This document shows positions 28,901 through 44,922 of a stretch of 64,000 nt of DNA, piece after piece. This DNA is from Schaalia sp. lx-260. Lineage in GTDB: Bacteria > Actinomycetota > Actinomycetes > Actinomycetales > Actinomycetaceae. The notes beneath the pieces were generated by a model. The model did not search any database. It worked only from the letters and a program-made list of their open reading frames with translations, and was not told the DNA's origin. Each line of letters starts with the position of its first letter. Position 1 is the first letter of the stretch. The position numbers were made by a program, and so were the translations under genes. The stretch is from NCBI RefSeq assembly GCF_021083645.1, contig NZ_JAJNRQ010000003.1:186001-250000 (forward strand), read 5' to 3'.

Positions 28901-28920
28901 GAGGGACACAGCCTGTCCTC
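28901..28920. terminator. Short hairpin between convergent genes
   Basis: 28901-28908 (GAGGGACA) pairs with 28914-28920 with one bulged base; 5-base loop. Placed between the PPA1309-like and PDZ/S16 genes. Modest strength. Confidence 0.45.
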
Positions 28921-28928
28921 TATTGCCT

Positions 28929-30197
28929 TTAGGGAGCCTGACAGGTAGGTAATTGCTGTGTGCGCCCTGAAGCTATTGCTTCAACAGCAGCTTTTGCTTC
29001 ACTAAGTGTTGACACTGAAAATACATGTAATCCTTCAGGTATGTGACCGATGACTTCTGAGCAGTTCATCTGCGGAGCAAGGAACCACATGGCACCATCA
29101 CGTACAGCTCCCCTCATTTTTTGTTGTATTCCACCGATCGGACCTATCTGCCCGTCGTAACTCACTGTTCCTGTTCCTGCAATTTTTTGTCCACCCGTGA
29201 TGTCACCGGGAGTCATGCGATCAATAATTCCCAGAGCAAACATCATTCCAGCAGAGGGACCCGTAATATTTTCCAAGTCAATGTGAATGTCAACAGGCAT
29301 CATCACATCTGCTGATAAATACACACCAATTTTTGATCCTTCGCCTTCGTCAATTCCTTCAGAAGCTGTTGTCTGTACTTCCACGCTGGTTAGTACACCG
29401 CCTCGTTCCACTTCAAGTGTCACAAGTGAACCAGCAGGAACATGACGCATCAGGCGGAAAGGAACAGAAGCAGAATTTACTTCATGGCGCACGCCATCGG
29501 GAGTAATTATTGTCCGAAGAATATCCTTTTCATGGAGGACTTCCTGTGCTCCGCTTCCTTCGACAGTTCCTTCTACGGTCACTGTCGCTGGCACACTCCA
29601 GCCGAGTTCTTCTAATGCTGCCACTGATGAGGTGGATTGGGCGCTTTTCATCTGTGCTTTACCGAATTGTTCGATCTGTTCATGTGTGACCTGCGGACCA
29701 TACACGTCACTGTAGCGTTGGATAGTATTTCCCCCTTCCAACCATTTCACTAGGAGCGTGAGCGCATTGACCGAATAACCCGGCCCTCCCATTTCTGACA
29801 CTGTTACCAGACGAAGCTCCCCTGTTGCTTGTTCTGCTGTATGAGGGGCATCTAAGGTAAGAGGCTGATGAGTGTCGGAGTGCGTACCTGTGATGTCGAT
29901 GACCGGTTTACCTGACCACATACCTACTACATCAACTGTAGGGCCTGGACTTGTAATGACATACGGAAGCGGTATTGCCACTGCAGCAATACTTAAACCG
30001 CTTACCAGCGCGAAAGTAAGCCATACGCGTAAACGTATTTCTTTTACTGACGTGTGAAGGCTTTGCCTCAGACGAAGCAGCAGCCCCGGAGCGTTATGCT
30101 GCACAGCGTGGGTTGCGTATTCAGCTTCTGTTTTTTTCTTTTCTTCAGGCACGCCTCTATTGTGACTCCTAGAGTGCAGGCGCACCTGTTCACGCAT
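28929..30197 (-). CDS. Membrane-anchored PDZ / Lon-like S16 serine protease
   Basis: 422 residues. A basic cytoplasmic lead of about 55 residues, one membrane helix (about 58-80) and then an exoplasmic part: a PDZ-like region (about 230-305) and an S16 Lon-like domain with the serine motif GPSAGMMFALGIID and the lysine in IGPIGGIQQKM. This Ser-Lys dyad architecture is that of Rv3194c and Bacillus YlbL. It probably cleaves membrane or secreted substrates. It is head-to-head with the DUF2342 gene, sharing a promoter region of less than 90 bases, again as in Rv3194c-Rv3195. No strong SD precedes ATG 30197. Confidence 0.92.
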   Translation of the reverse strand: MREQVRLHSRSHNRGVPEEKKKTEAEYATHAVQHNAPGLLLRLRQSLHTSVKEIRLRVWLTFALVSGLSIAAVAIPLPYVITSPGPTVDVVGMWSGKPVIDITGTHSDTHQPLTLDAPHTAEQATGELRLVTVSEMGGPGYSVNALTLLVKWLEGGNTIQRYSDVYGPQVTHEQIEQFGKAQMKSAQSTSSVAALEELGWSVPATVTVEGTVEGSGAQEVLHEKDILRTIITPDGVRHEVNSASVPFRLMRHVPAGSLVTLEVERGGVLTSVEVQTTASEGIDEGEGSKIGVYLSADVMMPVDIHIDLENITGPSAGMMFALGIIDRMTPGDITGGQKIAGTGTVSYDGQIGPIGGIQQKMRGAVRDGAMWFLAPQMNCSEVIGHIPEGLHVFSVSTLSEAKAAVEAIASGRTQQLPTCQAP

Positions 30198-30285
30198 GAT
30201 ATTTCAGCGAACAGCGAGGACACTCACAGGAAATTCCCATATTTTCAACGCGCTTGTTATCTGTGTTCAGGCTAATGTCTTTTTT

Positions 30286-31797
30286 ATGAATGACGATCAC
30301 ACTGATCCTTTGTCATACGATGATTTTGACGCTGATAATTCTTCCTTCGCACAGTTCTTGCGTCAGCTTCTTGGGGATGAAGCCGCAGATGAAGCTGCTC
30401 GGGCTTTACGAGCCTCAGGGATTAATCCTCAGGATTTTGCTCAGCATTTTCCGTCTCCGGCGCATATGGAAGCAGCTATCGGCCAGTTCCAGTACCTCAT
30501 GTCAACTTCTACTGAGCCTGTCAATTGGAAAGTTGCCACTGATTTGGCGCGTCAGCAAGCCTACACTGCCGGTGATCCACTACCTTCGGCAGCTCAAGCC
30601 CAAAGAGCTCGCCAAGCACTAACTGTTGCCGACTTATGGTTGGACGCGGTTACTGATTTTATGCCTGGACAGGTCAGCCGTCACGTATGGTCACGTACAC
30701 AGTGGGTTGATAATACTGTTGACGTGTGGAAACGCGTATGTGAACCTGTAGCACAAAATGTGACTCGCTCATTATCTGAGGCTATCCGCACTCAATTCGG
30801 CGACAATGATGAGGCTATAGAGCATCTTCCTGAGCAGGCTCGCGCGCTCTTTGGACATACGCAACAGATGATGCCTCAGCTAGCTTCCCTCATGTTTGCT
30901 TCTCAGGTTGGTCAGGCTTTATCCGCATTAGCGCAAGAGTCTTTTGGTTCAACAGATGTTGGTTTGCCTTTGGCTGGCGCGGGTTCTGCTGCCGTCATCG
31001 TGCATAACATTGAAGCATTTGCTGATGGTTTAGATATTCCTTTTGAGGAAGTTCAGCAATATATTGCTTTACGTGAGTGTGCTCATCAGCGTTTATTTGC
31101 TGCTGTACCGTGGTTGGCTGGGGACCTTATTCGCGCAGTGGAAAAGTATTCTACGCATATTGCTATCGATATGGATGCTATCTCTTTAGCAGCTTCACAG
31201 GTGGATCCTTCCGATCCTGACTCATTAGAAGAAGCCCTGAATGGGAATATTATTTTTTCTGCTGAACCTTCACCTAAGCAACGTGAAGCACTGACTCGTT
31301 TAGAAACCCTTCTGGCTTTAGTTGAGGGATGGGTCGAAGTCGTGACCACTCAGGCAGCTATGCCTTACCTGCCTCATGCCGATAATCTTCGTGAAATGAT
31401 GCGTCGCCGTCGAGCCTCAGGAGCGCCAGCGGAAGAAATTTTAGGTTCCCTTATCGGCTTGCATATGCGGCCACGTCGCGCGCGAGGTGCTGCTGAGATT
31501 TTCTGCTTAGTGGAGGCAGAGCAGGGACGGCAGGGACGAGACGCCCTATGGTCGCATCCTCATATGATTCCTACGTCAGAAGATTTAGATTCTCCTTCTG
31601 CTTTCCTGGTGATGAGGCAAGCAGCGCAAGAACAAGATGCGGATATTGATGATGCTTTGGCTGCGCTTTTAGATGGAACTATGGGTTGGGCAGAAGGTTT
31701 AATGCCTGATGCTAATACCGATCCCGATGCTTCAATGCGCAATGAGGGACCGAGTATGTCAGATCATGACGATGAGGACGATTCCACAACGAACTGA
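30286..31797 (+). CDS. Putative zinc-dependent metalloprotease, DUF2342 family (Rv3195-like)
   Basis: 503 residues from ATG 30286; the upstream extension to 30196 overlaps the divergent protease start and lacks family similarity. The family hallmark is YIALRECAHQRLFAAVPWL near residue 265, where the histidine lies in a helix thought to bind metal; no classical HExxH is present. Further matches are WLDAVTDFMPG, EGWVEVVTTQA and LRPRRARGAAEIF-like sequence near 430 (HMRPRRARGAAEIF). Ends are acidic and disordered. Adjacent to the PDZ/S16 protease as in mycobacteria. The protease activity is a family annotation rather than something the sequence proves. Confidence 0.88.
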   Translation: MNDDHTDPLSYDDFDADNSSFAQFLRQLLGDEAADEAARALRASGINPQDFAQHFPSPAHMEAAIGQFQYLMSTSTEPVNWKVATDLARQQAYTAGDPLPSAAQAQRARQALTVADLWLDAVTDFMPGQVSRHVWSRTQWVDNTVDVWKRVCEPVAQNVTRSLSEAIRTQFGDNDEAIEHLPEQARALFGHTQQMMPQLASLMFASQVGQALSALAQESFGSTDVGLPLAGAGSAAVIVHNIEAFADGLDIPFEEVQQYIALRECAHQRLFAAVPWLAGDLIRAVEKYSTHIAIDMDAISLAASQVDPSDPDSLEEALNGNIIFSAEPSPKQREALTRLETLLALVEGWVEVVTTQAAMPYLPHADNLREMMRRRRASGAPAEEILGSLIGLHMRPRRARGAAEIFCLVEAEQGRQGRDALWSHPHMIPTSEDLDSPSAFLVMRQAAQEQDADIDDALAALLDGTMGWAEGLMPDANTDPDASMRNEGPSMSDHDDEDDSTTN

Positions 31798-31866
31798 CAG
31801 TAGCGGCTCACCCTTTTTCCTTTGCTCATTACTTCAACGGATGAAAGGGAAAAGCACTCATATGCG

Positions 31867-31914
31867 ACATGCGGGTGATTCCCTTACAGATAAGGAAACC
31901 ACCCGCATGTTTTT
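31867..31914 (+). terminator. Intrinsic terminator after DUF2342 gene
   Basis: Perfect 11-bp stem 31867-31877 (ACATGCGGGTG) with 31900-31910, an inner TTCC/GGAA extension, and a T run at 31910-31914 on the plus strand. Confidence 0.88.
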
Positions 31915-31981
31915 CTATTTCAGCCAATGGTATTCAGACCTGTGTGAGCTTTTCGATCTGAGTGTATTAGCTGCTGTTTTT

Positions 31982-33484
<1,503 letters not shown>

Positions 33485-33539
33485 TTATGTGACCGTGATC
33501 TGATGATCGGTAGATGCAGGTGTTATAAGAGGCAGACAC

Positions 33540-37124
<3,585 letters not shown>

Positions 37125-37244
37125 ATCGTATATCACATACTACAGTGAAAAAAATTTCTTTATTATGAAACAACTCACACTATAAAAAATATGGCATACT
37201 CAATGGGATACGAATTACTCCCCCACCCAAAGACCCCTACACAT

Positions 37245-38258
37245 ATGCCTCACACACCCCATAAACGCCCCACCATTGATGACGTTGCACGAAGCGCAGG
37301 AGTATCAAAAGCAACAGTCTCCCGCGTACTCTCAGGAACATATCCAGTATCCAGCAGCACAAAAAAAGCAGTACAAGACGCTATCGACACCCTCAACTAC
37401 ACAGCCTCCATTCGCGCCCGCTCACTTGCCACAGGCAAATCAGAATCCATCGCCATCGTCATATCAGAGCCACTCGACACCTTCTTTGCCGACCCCACAT
37501 TCGCGCTTATACTCCGCGGAATTACCGACGCAATGGCTGCAACCCCCTACATGCCCATCCTCCTCCCCACAGCAACCCCCGCTGAGCAGCGCAAAGCCTT
37601 ACGTCTCATAACAAATCAAGCAGTAGACGCAGTCATTCACCTTTCCCCTTGGGCCGATCAAGAATTCCTCACTCCCCTACTCACACACACCATCCCCGTT
37701 GTCTTATGTGGACAAGACCATATTCCCCACTGGAGCCACCGATTCTCATTCGTCTATTCTGACGACAGGCGAGGAGCCGCCCAAGCAGCCACTCATCTTG
37801 CCTCACGCGGTTCCCGCAATCCTGTGGCTTTATTAGGCGCACCCAAACAACCCGCCGCACAAGAACGACTCCAAGGGTACCGACAAATATTCCCTCACCT
37901 AGATAACTCACGCATACGCTGGGGCGGATGGTCACCAGAAAATGGAGCACAAGCCATGCGTGACATTTTGGCCTCAGGAATTCCTTTTGACAGCGTCCTT
38001 GCTGCCTCAGATCGCATTGCCCGAGGAGCCCTTTCCGTCCTCACTGCGCATGGCCTAACCGTACCCACTGACGTAAAAATTATCGGCTACGACGACCACC
38101 CCACAGCTAGTGACGATTCACCACAGCTCAGTACCATCGCTCAACCCATGCACGAACAAGGCGCGCACGCATTCGCATTGACACAAGATATGCTCAACGG
38201 TCACGCTCCACGCAGCGTGCTACTGCCAACACACCTGCATATCCGCGAAACAACCTAA
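37245..38258 (+). CDS. LacI/GalR-family transcriptional repressor
   Basis: 337 residues from ATG 37245; ATG 37191 would add 18. The helix-turn-helix is RPTIDDVARSAGVSKATVSRVLSGTYPVS, with hinge LNYTASIRARSLATGKS. The remainder is the periplasmic-binding-protein-like effector domain: DPTFALILRGITDAM, VYSDDRRGAAQAATHLASRG, RWGGWSPENGAQAMRDIL, IIGYDDHP. It is divergent from the beta-galactosidase gene and is the obvious ligand for the palindrome at 37107. The effector is presumably a galactoside. No SD is clear at either start. Confidence 0.93.
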   Translation: MPHTPHKRPTIDDVARSAGVSKATVSRVLSGTYPVSSSTKKAVQDAIDTLNYTASIRARSLATGKSESIAIVISEPLDTFFADPTFALILRGITDAMAATPYMPILLPTATPAEQRKALRLITNQAVDAVIHLSPWADQEFLTPLLTHTIPVVLCGQDHIPHWSHRFSFVYSDDRRGAAQAATHLASRGSRNPVALLGAPKQPAAQERLQGYRQIFPHLDNSRIRWGGWSPENGAQAMRDILASGIPFDSVLAASDRIARGALSVLTAHGLTVPTDVKIIGYDDHPTASDDSPQLSTIAQPMHEQGAHAFALTQDMLNGHAPRSVLLPTHLHIRETT

Positions 38259-38284
38259 ATAGTCACTACTTTTCACAAAAACAC

Positions 38285-38320
38285 ATTCAGGGTGAGGCGC
38301 ATAAGCACCTCACCCTGAAT
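38285..38320. terminator. Bidirectional terminator between lacI-family gene and eno
   Basis: Perfect 13-bp stem 38285-38297 (ATTCAGGGTGAGG) with 38308-38320, 10-base loop, between convergent genes. Confidence 0.85.
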
Positions 38321-38377
38321 AATCACTACGCCTTACGGTGACGATACACCTGAACTAGGTAGCATCACCTACAGTTT

Positions 38378-39739
<1,362 letters not shown>

Positions 39740-39856
39740 TCATTTCCCCTATACTGACCAGCCTTATCCACCCTCACCAAATGAAAGAGAAGATGACATT
39801 AGTCCCCATTTTCATGTACAGCACTACATAATAGCCATGAGGTAAATCACATGAAA

Positions 39857-39887
39857 AAGGGGAGCATACTCCCGCATACTCCCCCTT
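39857..39887 (-). terminator. Terminator after the SurA-N-like lipoprotein gene
   Basis: On the minus strand AAGGGGGAG pairs with CTCCCCTT and is followed by a T run (plus-strand A run ending at 39858). It separates the mfd/lipoprotein unit from eno. Confidence 0.75.
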
Positions 39888-39899
39888 GATTCTCAGTCT

Positions 39900-40481
39900 T
39901 TACTGGCCTTGCTGCATAGCAGTCGCACCCAAAGAATCAGCGGCCACCACATCACCAAATAATGGTTTAATCGGATTACCCGTTTGCATATCCACTGACC
40001 CATAACGCGGATTCACACTCACCGGCATATGAGCTTGAAGATCCTTGAAAGTATCCAACAACTGAGCGGCCTTCTGTGAATCTTGTGAAACGGCTGCCAG
40101 TTGTTGCTGCACATATGAGTAACGCACCAAATCCGACACAACTTTTCCTGGATTTTCCGGAATCGCCTGAATATTATTCGATTCTTTCAGCACACCCAGC
40201 TGCTCACGCACCTGCGTATCATCTAAAGCAACACCTTGGCTTTGACCAAGAGCAATACCTACTGCCCACGCCGGCAATGCTTGAACCAAACGATCAGCCT
40301 GAGGACGCTTACCCATCATTTCAGCATACTGACGTACACCTTCTTCAACCTGCGCCTGCGTGTACACCACATCACCTACAGATACAGCCACACCAGGCTG
40401 CGCTGAACAGGCACTCATCCCCACAGCGGCGACAGCAAGACCCGCAACCACACACGCTTTTTTCCACGCCACTAATTTCAT
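39900..40481 (-). CDS. SurA-N-like lipoprotein
   Basis: 193 residues from ATG 40481, supported by GGAGG eight bases upstream. A lipoprotein signal peptide ends in a lipobox-like GMSAC with the modified Cys at residue 25. After the signal, VSVGDVVYTQAQVEEGVRQYAE and the helical stretches to residue 150 resemble the N-terminal, chaperone-like part of SurA/PrsA proteins; no PPIase domain follows. The mature protein should sit on the outer face of the membrane. It lies 66 bases downstream of mfd and ahead of eno, a gene order shared by other actinobacteria. Function is not proven. Confidence 0.75.
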   Translation of the reverse strand: MKLVAWKKACVVAGLAVAAVGMSACSAQPGVAVSVGDVVYTQAQVEEGVRQYAEMMGKRPQADRLVQALPAWAVGIALGQSQGVALDDTQVREQLGVLKESNNIQAIPENPGKVVSDLVRYSYVQQQLAAVSQDSQKAAQLLDTFKDLQAHMPVSVNPRYGSVDMQTGNPIKPLFGDVVAADSLGATAMQQGQ

Positions 40482-40547
40482 TACTGTTCCTCCAGCTTTA
40501 CGGCACACTGCCAGCACGCAACCGGCCGATTCCTCACTCATTCTAAA

Positions 40548-43500
40548 TCATGCAGAGAACGGAACAAGGATCTTCGTTACCACATCCCGTATCCACTCTA
40601 ACAAAGGTTCGTCGGTTAAAGGTACTCCACCTATCCGCGAAGTCATCGGCGCTGGAATAAGTACCTGCCTGACCGCTGTTTTAATAACAGCCCCCGGATG
40701 CAAACGTTTAAGACGTATCACCTGCGAATCAGCCAAGTGAACCGGAGAAAAACGCACATACTTTCCTTGAAGCATCACTTCTTCAAGTCCAGCAGCACGA
40801 ATAACCTCACGCAAACGCGCCACAGCAAATAATAAATTCACTTCACGCGGAACAGGACCATAACGGTCCTCAAGTTCCACACGCACATCAGATTCTTCCT
40901 GAGGCGTCTTCGTTGAAGCGATACGACCATACATTTCAAGACGCAAACGCTCACCCCGAATATAACTGTCAGGTATATGCGCGTCCACCGGCACATCCAG
41001 ACGCACATCCGTCATATTCTCAGTTTTCTCACCTTTATAAGCAGCTACAGCATCGGCAACCATCCGCACATACAAGTCAAAACCTACACCCTCAATATGC
41101 CCCGACTGTGCGCCACCTAAAAGATTACCGGCACCTCGAATCTCAAGATCCTTTTGCGCAACCGCTAAACCTGAACCCAATTCACTATGAGCAGCAATAG
41201 TGGACAAACGTTCATGCGCAGTTTCAGTAAGCGTCCGATCTTGCGGATAGAAAAAATACGCATAGGCGCGTTCACGCCCACGCCCGACACGGCCTCGTAA
41301 CTGATGAAGCTGTGAGAGGCCAAAAATATCGGCACGATCCACAATCAGCGTATTCGCATTAGAAATATCAAGACCTGTTTCCACAATTGTCGTACATACA
41401 AGCACATCGAAATCATGATTCCAAAAGTCAATAATCACTTCTTCTAACTGATGCTCCGTTAACTTACCATGCGCCACACGCACACGAGCTTCTGGAAGCA
41501 ACTGCGAAATATGATCCGCAACCGAATTAATTGAATCCACCCGATTATGCACATAAAACACTTGCCCATCACGCAGTAATTCCCGTCGAATAGCTGCAAT
41601 AACCTGAGCATCTGTATGCGGCCCAACGAAAGTAAGAACCGGTTGACGTTCCTCAGGAGGCGTTTGCAAAATCGACATCTCACGAATACCCGACACAGCC
41701 ATCTCTAATGTGCGCGGAATAGGGGTAGCAGACATCGATAACACGTCCACATCTGTACGCAAGGCTTTCAACGTTTCTTTATGTTCCACACCGAAACGCT
41801 GTTCCTCATCAATCACCACCAGACCTAAATCTTTGAAAGCCACCGTTCCTGTGAGCAGCGCATGGGTTCCAATCACCACATCCACCCCACCTGAAGCTAA
41901 GCCCTGACGGACGCGTTCAGTTTCTTGAGGCGTAGAAAAACGTGACAATGCCGCCACCGTCACAGGGAAACCCGCATAACGTTCCTGGAAAGTTTCCACA
42001 TGCTGTTGGACAAGCAAGGTCGTTGGCACCAAAATTGCCACCTGTTTGCCGTCTTGCACGGCCTTAAAAGCTGCACGAACCGCGACCTCTGTTTTACCGT
42101 AACCCACATCACCTGTGAGCAGGCGATCCATTGGGATAGGTTTTTCCATATCGGCTTTTACTTCATCAATTGTGACAAGCTGATCCGGCGTTTCCACATA
42201 CGGGAAAGCATCTTCTAATTCACGTTGCCACGGCGTATCCGGCGAAAACGCATATCCACGCGTAGCCTGACGCGCCGCGTACAGGCGAATCAGTTCTTTA
42301 GCGACCTCATTGACTGCTTTGCGGGCACGAGCTTTTGTTTTCGCCCACTCAGCACCACCCATTTTGGTCAATGATGGCGTATCAGACCCCGTGTACTTTG
42401 AAATTTGGTCGAGGGAATCTGTTGGCATAAATAAACGATCACCTGGTTGTCCACGTTTCGACGGAGCGTATTCGATGACCAGATAATCACGAGTTACCGC
42501 ACTATCACCACGACCAACAGTTCGTGCAACCAGTTCAATAAATCGTCCAATTCCATGATGTTCATGAACAATTAAATCCCCCGCTTTTAAGGTCAGCGGA
42601 TCCACACCTTTTTTGCGACGTGAAGGCATACGTCGCATATCTTTCGTTGTCGCCCCCTGCCTGCCAGTCAGATCAGGTTCAGTCAGGAGAACAAATTTCA
42701 GGTCAGGCGCAACGAATCCTTTCCCCATCGGTGCTGCAATGACATGCACAGTCGCTGGGATCATCTCTGACACTGACAGTTCTTCAACCAGTCGCGCAGC
42801 TAGACCAGCACTGTTCAAAACATGTGTCATGCGCTGTGCTGAACCGGGCGCATCCGAGGCAAGAACGATTCGCCATGATTGGCGAGCTAAATCTGTAAGG
42901 TCACTCGTTGCTTTTTCAATGTCACCACGATAAGCATGCGCTTCACGCATACCAACAGCCATGATGGTCGGGGAAGCAATAATCGCTTGAGTATCACCCG
43001 TATATGAAGGGCTATCATCTATGTCCCCTGTGGTGGCAGGTGATACGGGAAGTGATTCAAGTAATTCTGCGGGCGGTAAGGATGTCAGGTCCCACCATAT
43101 GCGGCCAGCCTTGCCTCGTAGTTCCTCATAATCAATAAATGAGGCATGATCGGCTTCCAGAGGGATGGTGCCACCTCCGGCCGCTGCGGACCATGCGGCT
43201 GTTAAAAATTCTTCCGTTGTTGCCACGAGATCGTGGGCACGCGAACGTACACGTTCAGGATCACATACGAGGATTGGGGAAGCTTCTGGAATGGAATCTA
43301 AGAGGCGTTCCATGTGGGGAACAATGAGGGGGGCCAGTGATTCAATACCGGGGGCATGAATACCTTCAGCAGCTAATTCAAGGAGTTCCGCAGCCCCACT
43401 ATAGTGCTGTGCAGCTTGACGGGCACGCTCACGCACCTGCGGTGTCAGTAGAACTTCTTGACAAGCAGTTGCCCACATCCCATGTGTAGCTTGTTCAATG

Positions 43501-44189
43501 GTTCGTTGATCTGAAACAGAGAAGATACGAATATCTTCTACCTCGTCTCCCCATAATTCGATGCGGAAAGGATGTTTTTCATGTGCAACAAAAACATCAA
43601 TAATTCCACCGCGCACGCTGAAGTGGCCGCGTTTTTCGACCATATCAACACTTTGGTATCCCAGGTGAGTCAAGCGGGCAACAAGGTCAGTCATATCAAC
43701 ACGGTCACCGACGCGCACGTACACGGGTTCATCGTCACCTAAACCACCGATCACAGGTTGCACAAAAGCACGTACTGGGCACACCAGAATACGGACAGGA
43801 CGCGCATTCGGATTGTTGTGCATCGGATGTTTCAGGCGGCGTAAAACAGCAACACGTTGAGCGATCGTATCGGCCTGTGGGGATAGTCTTTCATGAGGCA
43901 GAGTTTCCCATGCTGGGAAAAGAGCAACATCATGTGCGGGAACCCATTGTTGCAGAGCCTGCACCAGCGATTGTGCTTCACGTCCTGTGGCTGTCACGAC
44001 CACGAGTGGCGCTTTGTGCGCATGAGCATTGTGATGATCTGCCAGATTGCGCGCGATTTCCGCAATCAAGGCCGGGCGTGCGCCTACAGGTATAACAAGT
44101 GTGCCGCTGAGTCCACGGCCTATTGATTCACATGCCTGCGCATATGCCGGGTCTTGGATTAGCAGGGAGGAAAGTCCAGCGAATTTCAC
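40548..44189 (-). CDS. mfd: Transcription-repair coupling factor
   Basis: 1213 residues starting at GTG 44189 with weak GAAAG upstream. Mfd removes RNA polymerase stalled at DNA damage and recruits UvrA. In order: a UvrB-like N-terminal module (about 1-350), the RNA-polymerase interaction domain with LIVHEHHGIGRFIEL (about 550-620), the RecG-like translocase with TGDVGYGKTEVAVRAAF (Walker A), IDEEQRFGVEHK (DEEQ box) and SATPIPRTLEMAVSG, RGRVGRGRERAYAYF (motif VI), and a C-terminal TRCF domain. The length is standard. It follows pth by 52 bases, a conserved neighbourhood. Confidence 0.97.
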   Translation of the reverse strand: MKFAGLSSLLIQDPAYAQACESIGRGLSGTLVIPVGARPALIAEIARNLADHHNAHAHKAPLVVVTATGREAQSLVQALQQWVPAHDVALFPAWETLPHERLSPQADTIAQRVAVLRRLKHPMHNNPNARPVRILVCPVRAFVQPVIGGLGDDEPVYVRVGDRVDMTDLVARLTHLGYQSVDMVEKRGHFSVRGGIIDVFVAHEKHPFRIELWGDEVEDIRIFSVSDQRTIEQATHGMWATACQEVLLTPQVRERARQAAQHYSGAAELLELAAEGIHAPGIESLAPLIVPHMERLLDSIPEASPILVCDPERVRSRAHDLVATTEEFLTAAWSAAAGGGTIPLEADHASFIDYEELRGKAGRIWWDLTSLPPAELLESLPVSPATTGDIDDSPSYTGDTQAIIASPTIMAVGMREAHAYRGDIEKATSDLTDLARQSWRIVLASDAPGSAQRMTHVLNSAGLAARLVEELSVSEMIPATVHVIAAPMGKGFVAPDLKFVLLTEPDLTGRQGATTKDMRRMPSRRKKGVDPLTLKAGDLIVHEHHGIGRFIELVARTVGRGDSAVTRDYLVIEYAPSKRGQPGDRLFMPTDSLDQISKYTGSDTPSLTKMGGAEWAKTKARARKAVNEVAKELIRLYAARQATRGYAFSPDTPWQRELEDAFPYVETPDQLVTIDEVKADMEKPIPMDRLLTGDVGYGKTEVAVRAAFKAVQDGKQVAILVPTTLLVQQHVETFQERYAGFPVTVAALSRFSTPQETERVRQGLASGGVDVVIGTHALLTGTVAFKDLGLVVIDEEQRFGVEHKETLKALRTDVDVLSMSATPIPRTLEMAVSGIREMSILQTPPEERQPVLTFVGPHTDAQVIAAIRRELLRDGQVFYVHNRVDSINSVADHISQLLPEARVRVAHGKLTEHQLEEVIIDFWNHDFDVLVCTTIVETGLDISNANTLIVDRADIFGLSQLHQLRGRVGRGRERAYAYFFYPQDRTLTETAHERLSTIAAHSELGSGLAVAQKDLEIRGAGNLLGGAQSGHIEGVGFDLYVRMVADAVAAYKGEKTENMTDVRLDVPVDAHIPDSYIRGERLRLEMYGRIASTKTPQEESDVRVELEDRYGPVPREVNLLFAVARLREVIRAAGLEEVMLQGKYVRFSPVHLADSQVIRLKRLHPGAVIKTAVRQVLIPAPMTSRIGGVPLTDEPLLEWIRDVVTKILVPFSA

Positions 44190-44241
44190 GTAACGTCTTT
44201 CACTACGGGTTCACTTAGGAATAACACTATTAAGAACGATA

Positions 44242-44856
44242 TTAAGAACGAGCTGTATGCAATTTTTGTTGTGTTTCAACAAAACCATGCAGCACCATGT
44301 CTTGCACCACATCTGCGGCTTGTTCAATCGTGACATTCATTTCTGCACGATCACGCACATTCAGCCGAGCAAGGACATACGCGGCAGGATCTTGACGACC
44401 TGGGGGCCGTCCTATACCAATGCGTAAACGAAAGTAGTCACGTGTTCCTAGGTGCTGGGTCAGCGATTTGAGGCCATTATGTCCGCCTTCGCCGCCGCCT
44501 TTTTTCAGGCGTAACTCGTGCGCAGGTAAATCCAAGTCATCGTGTATGACGAGGAGCTGTTCTGGCCCTATATTCAGGTACTTCATCAGGCGTGAAATTG
44601 GGCCGCCACTGGTATTCATGTAGCTATCGCTTATGGCGAGTGTGACACGTGGGCCGGGGATTCCTCCGGGTAGTGTTCCTAGACGTATATCAGCGGTATG
44701 TGTACTACTTGCACGATGGGAGGTCATAGTATTTCCTGCCCGTTCTGCAAGGAGCTGCACGGTCATATGACCGACATTATGTCGCGTATCAGCATACTGG
44801 GCACCGGGGTTTCCCAGTCCCACGATGAGCCAAGGAGCAGAGGAATTCATGTCCAT
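44242..44856 (-). CDS. pth: Peptidyl-tRNA hydrolase
   Basis: 204 residues from ATG 44856 (GAGAG upstream; ATG 44850 is two codons in). Frees tRNA from peptidyl-tRNAs dropped by the ribosome. Signatures are VGLGNPGAQYADTRHNVG with the catalytic His, SYMNTSGGPI with the substrate-binding Asn, VIHDDLDLPAHELRLKKGGGEGGHNGLKS with the catalytic Asp region, and YFRLRIGIGRP. It is upstream of mfd and probably co-transcribed with it. Confidence 0.97.
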   Translation of the reverse strand: MDMNSSAPWLIVGLGNPGAQYADTRHNVGHMTVQLLAERAGNTMTSHRASSTHTADIRLGTLPGGIPGPRVTLAISDSYMNTSGGPISRLMKYLNIGPEQLLVIHDDLDLPAHELRLKKGGGEGGHNGLKSLTQHLGTRDYFRLRIGIGRPPGRQDPAAYVLARLNVRDRAEMNVTIEQAADVVQDMVLHGFVETQQKLHTARS

Positions 44857-44881
44857 GATTCTCTCATTATCTGAGTGGCAT

Positions 44882-44922
44882 AGGCTCTGTGAACAACAAA
44901 GAGGTTCGCTGTTTCACAGCCT
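44882..44922 (-). terminator. Hairpin at the 3' end of galK
   Basis: 44882-44893 (AGGCTCTGTGAA) pairs with 44913-44922 with one bulged base. The first stem base overlaps the galK stop codon. No T run follows, so strength is uncertain. Confidence 0.5.
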
